A stretch of 5,141 nt of DNA from an uncultured Bacteroidota bacterium (GTDB taxonomy: Bacteria; Bacteroidota; Bacteroidia; Chitinophagales; Chitinophagaceae), in NCBI GenBank assembly GCA_946480675.1, contig CAMLKS010000206.1:1-5141 (forward strand), read 5' to 3'. A program made the position numbers and the translations under genes. How positions within the stretch are numbered: position 1 is the first letter of the stretch; each line of letters starts with the position of its first letter. Shown piece after piece: positions 5,002 through 5,141 of this stretch. Below the pieces are notes generated by a model. The model was not told the DNA's origin. It saw nothing but the letters and a program-made list of their open reading frames with translations, and ran no database searches.

Positions 5002-5141
5002 CTTCAAATTTCCCGAGTAAGATACTCACGTTAAGTTCGTAACCTAATAACAATACCATGGTAATAAGCCATATCCATATCATAAAGGCTATCAGCGTAC
5101 CGATGGAACCATAGACTTTATTATAGTTGATAAGGTTATTT
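4976..5141 (-). CDS. YihY/BrkB-family inner-membrane protein, C-terminal end
   Basis: Partial gene: the last 54 codons and a TAG stop (4978-4976) are visible, and the frame is open at the right edge. The peptide reads KVYGSIGTLIAFMIWIWL followed by ITMVLLLGYELNVSILLG and the charged tail KFEDVSEEKRN. This is the last transmembrane helix of YihY/BrkB proteins, with the family's YGSxG start and the LLLGxELN motif. These are multi-spanning inner-membrane proteins, typically near 300 residues, of unsettled function. The old name ribonuclease BN is a misassignment, since that activity belongs to the unrelated ElaC/Rbn. Its 3' end overlaps the cytochrome-PHM gene in a different frame, which suggests co-transcription, though a functional link between the two is not evident. 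Confidence 0.82.
   Translation of the reverse strand, partial: NNLINYNKVYGSIGTLIAFMIWIWLITMVLLLGYELNVSILLGKFEDVSEEKRN

Noticed and set aside
5002..5007. TTG start two codons upstream for the cytochrome-PHM protein
   Set aside because: The ATG at 5001 already gives a complete lipoprotein signal peptide; the TTG adds only Met-Lys and has no better ribosome-binding sequence.
3775..5034. Several plus-strand open frames (3775-4119, 4313-4732, 4732-5034)
   Set aside because: All are antisense to the cytochrome-PHM gene, whose motifs firmly set the coding frame; none resembles a known family.
1..5141. CRISPR array, tRNA, insertion sequence or phage remnant
   Set aside because: No spaced direct repeats, cloverleaf arms, transposase motifs or terminal inverted repeats were seen; coding density and style are uniform throughout.

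Overview
This window looks like chromosomal DNA of a Bacteroidota member. A Chitinophagaceae/Sphingobacteriales-type relative is plausible, but the genus cannot be read from the sequence. The evidence is three lipoproteins with Bacteroidota-style lipoboxes (one with Lys-Lys-Glu-Asp straight after the Cys), protein families typical of this phylum (DUF4856, imelysin-like lipoprotein, HTTM), start codons without strong Shine-Dalgarno sequences, and a TAnnTTTG-type promoter element. Every supported gene lies on the minus strand, so the window is read from right to left. No tRNA, rRNA, CRISPR array or mobile element is visible.

Right part (about 5141 to 2903). The C-terminal tail of a YihY/BrkB-family inner-membrane protein overlaps by 26 bp the start of a lipoprotein that joins a c-type cytochrome domain (CxxCH) to a copper monooxygenase of the PHM/DBM type. 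All six copper ligands known from PHM can be matched by motif. After 66 bp comes a secreted thioredoxin-fold redoxin with a CNTCP active site. An 18-bp perfect hairpin with A/T-rich flanks ends this unit. From memory of the family, related redoxin, cytochrome and PHM-like domains occur fused in single proteins in other bacteria, so these two genes probably form one envelope redox module.

Left part (about 2870 to 1). A candidate promoter precedes a second unit: a DUF4856 lipoprotein, an imelysin-like lipoprotein, and an HTTM-domain membrane protein (distant homologue of vitamin K-dependent gamma-carboxylase) that runs off the left edge. The last two are joined by a TAATG stop/start overlap. 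I infer a surface metal-acquisition or substrate-modification locus; the biochemical role of the HTTM protein here is unknown.

The most unusual structural signal is a strong intrinsic-terminator-like hairpin plus U-tract on the minus strand, inside the first 25 codons of the HTTM gene and just after the coupled start. It could act as an attenuator that makes HTTM expression depend on translation from the upstream imelysin gene. A second RNA hairpin sits between the DUF4856 and imelysin genes. In both, positions that would be mismatched in the plus-strand RNA become G-U wobbles in the minus-strand RNA, which supports structure in the transcript actually made.
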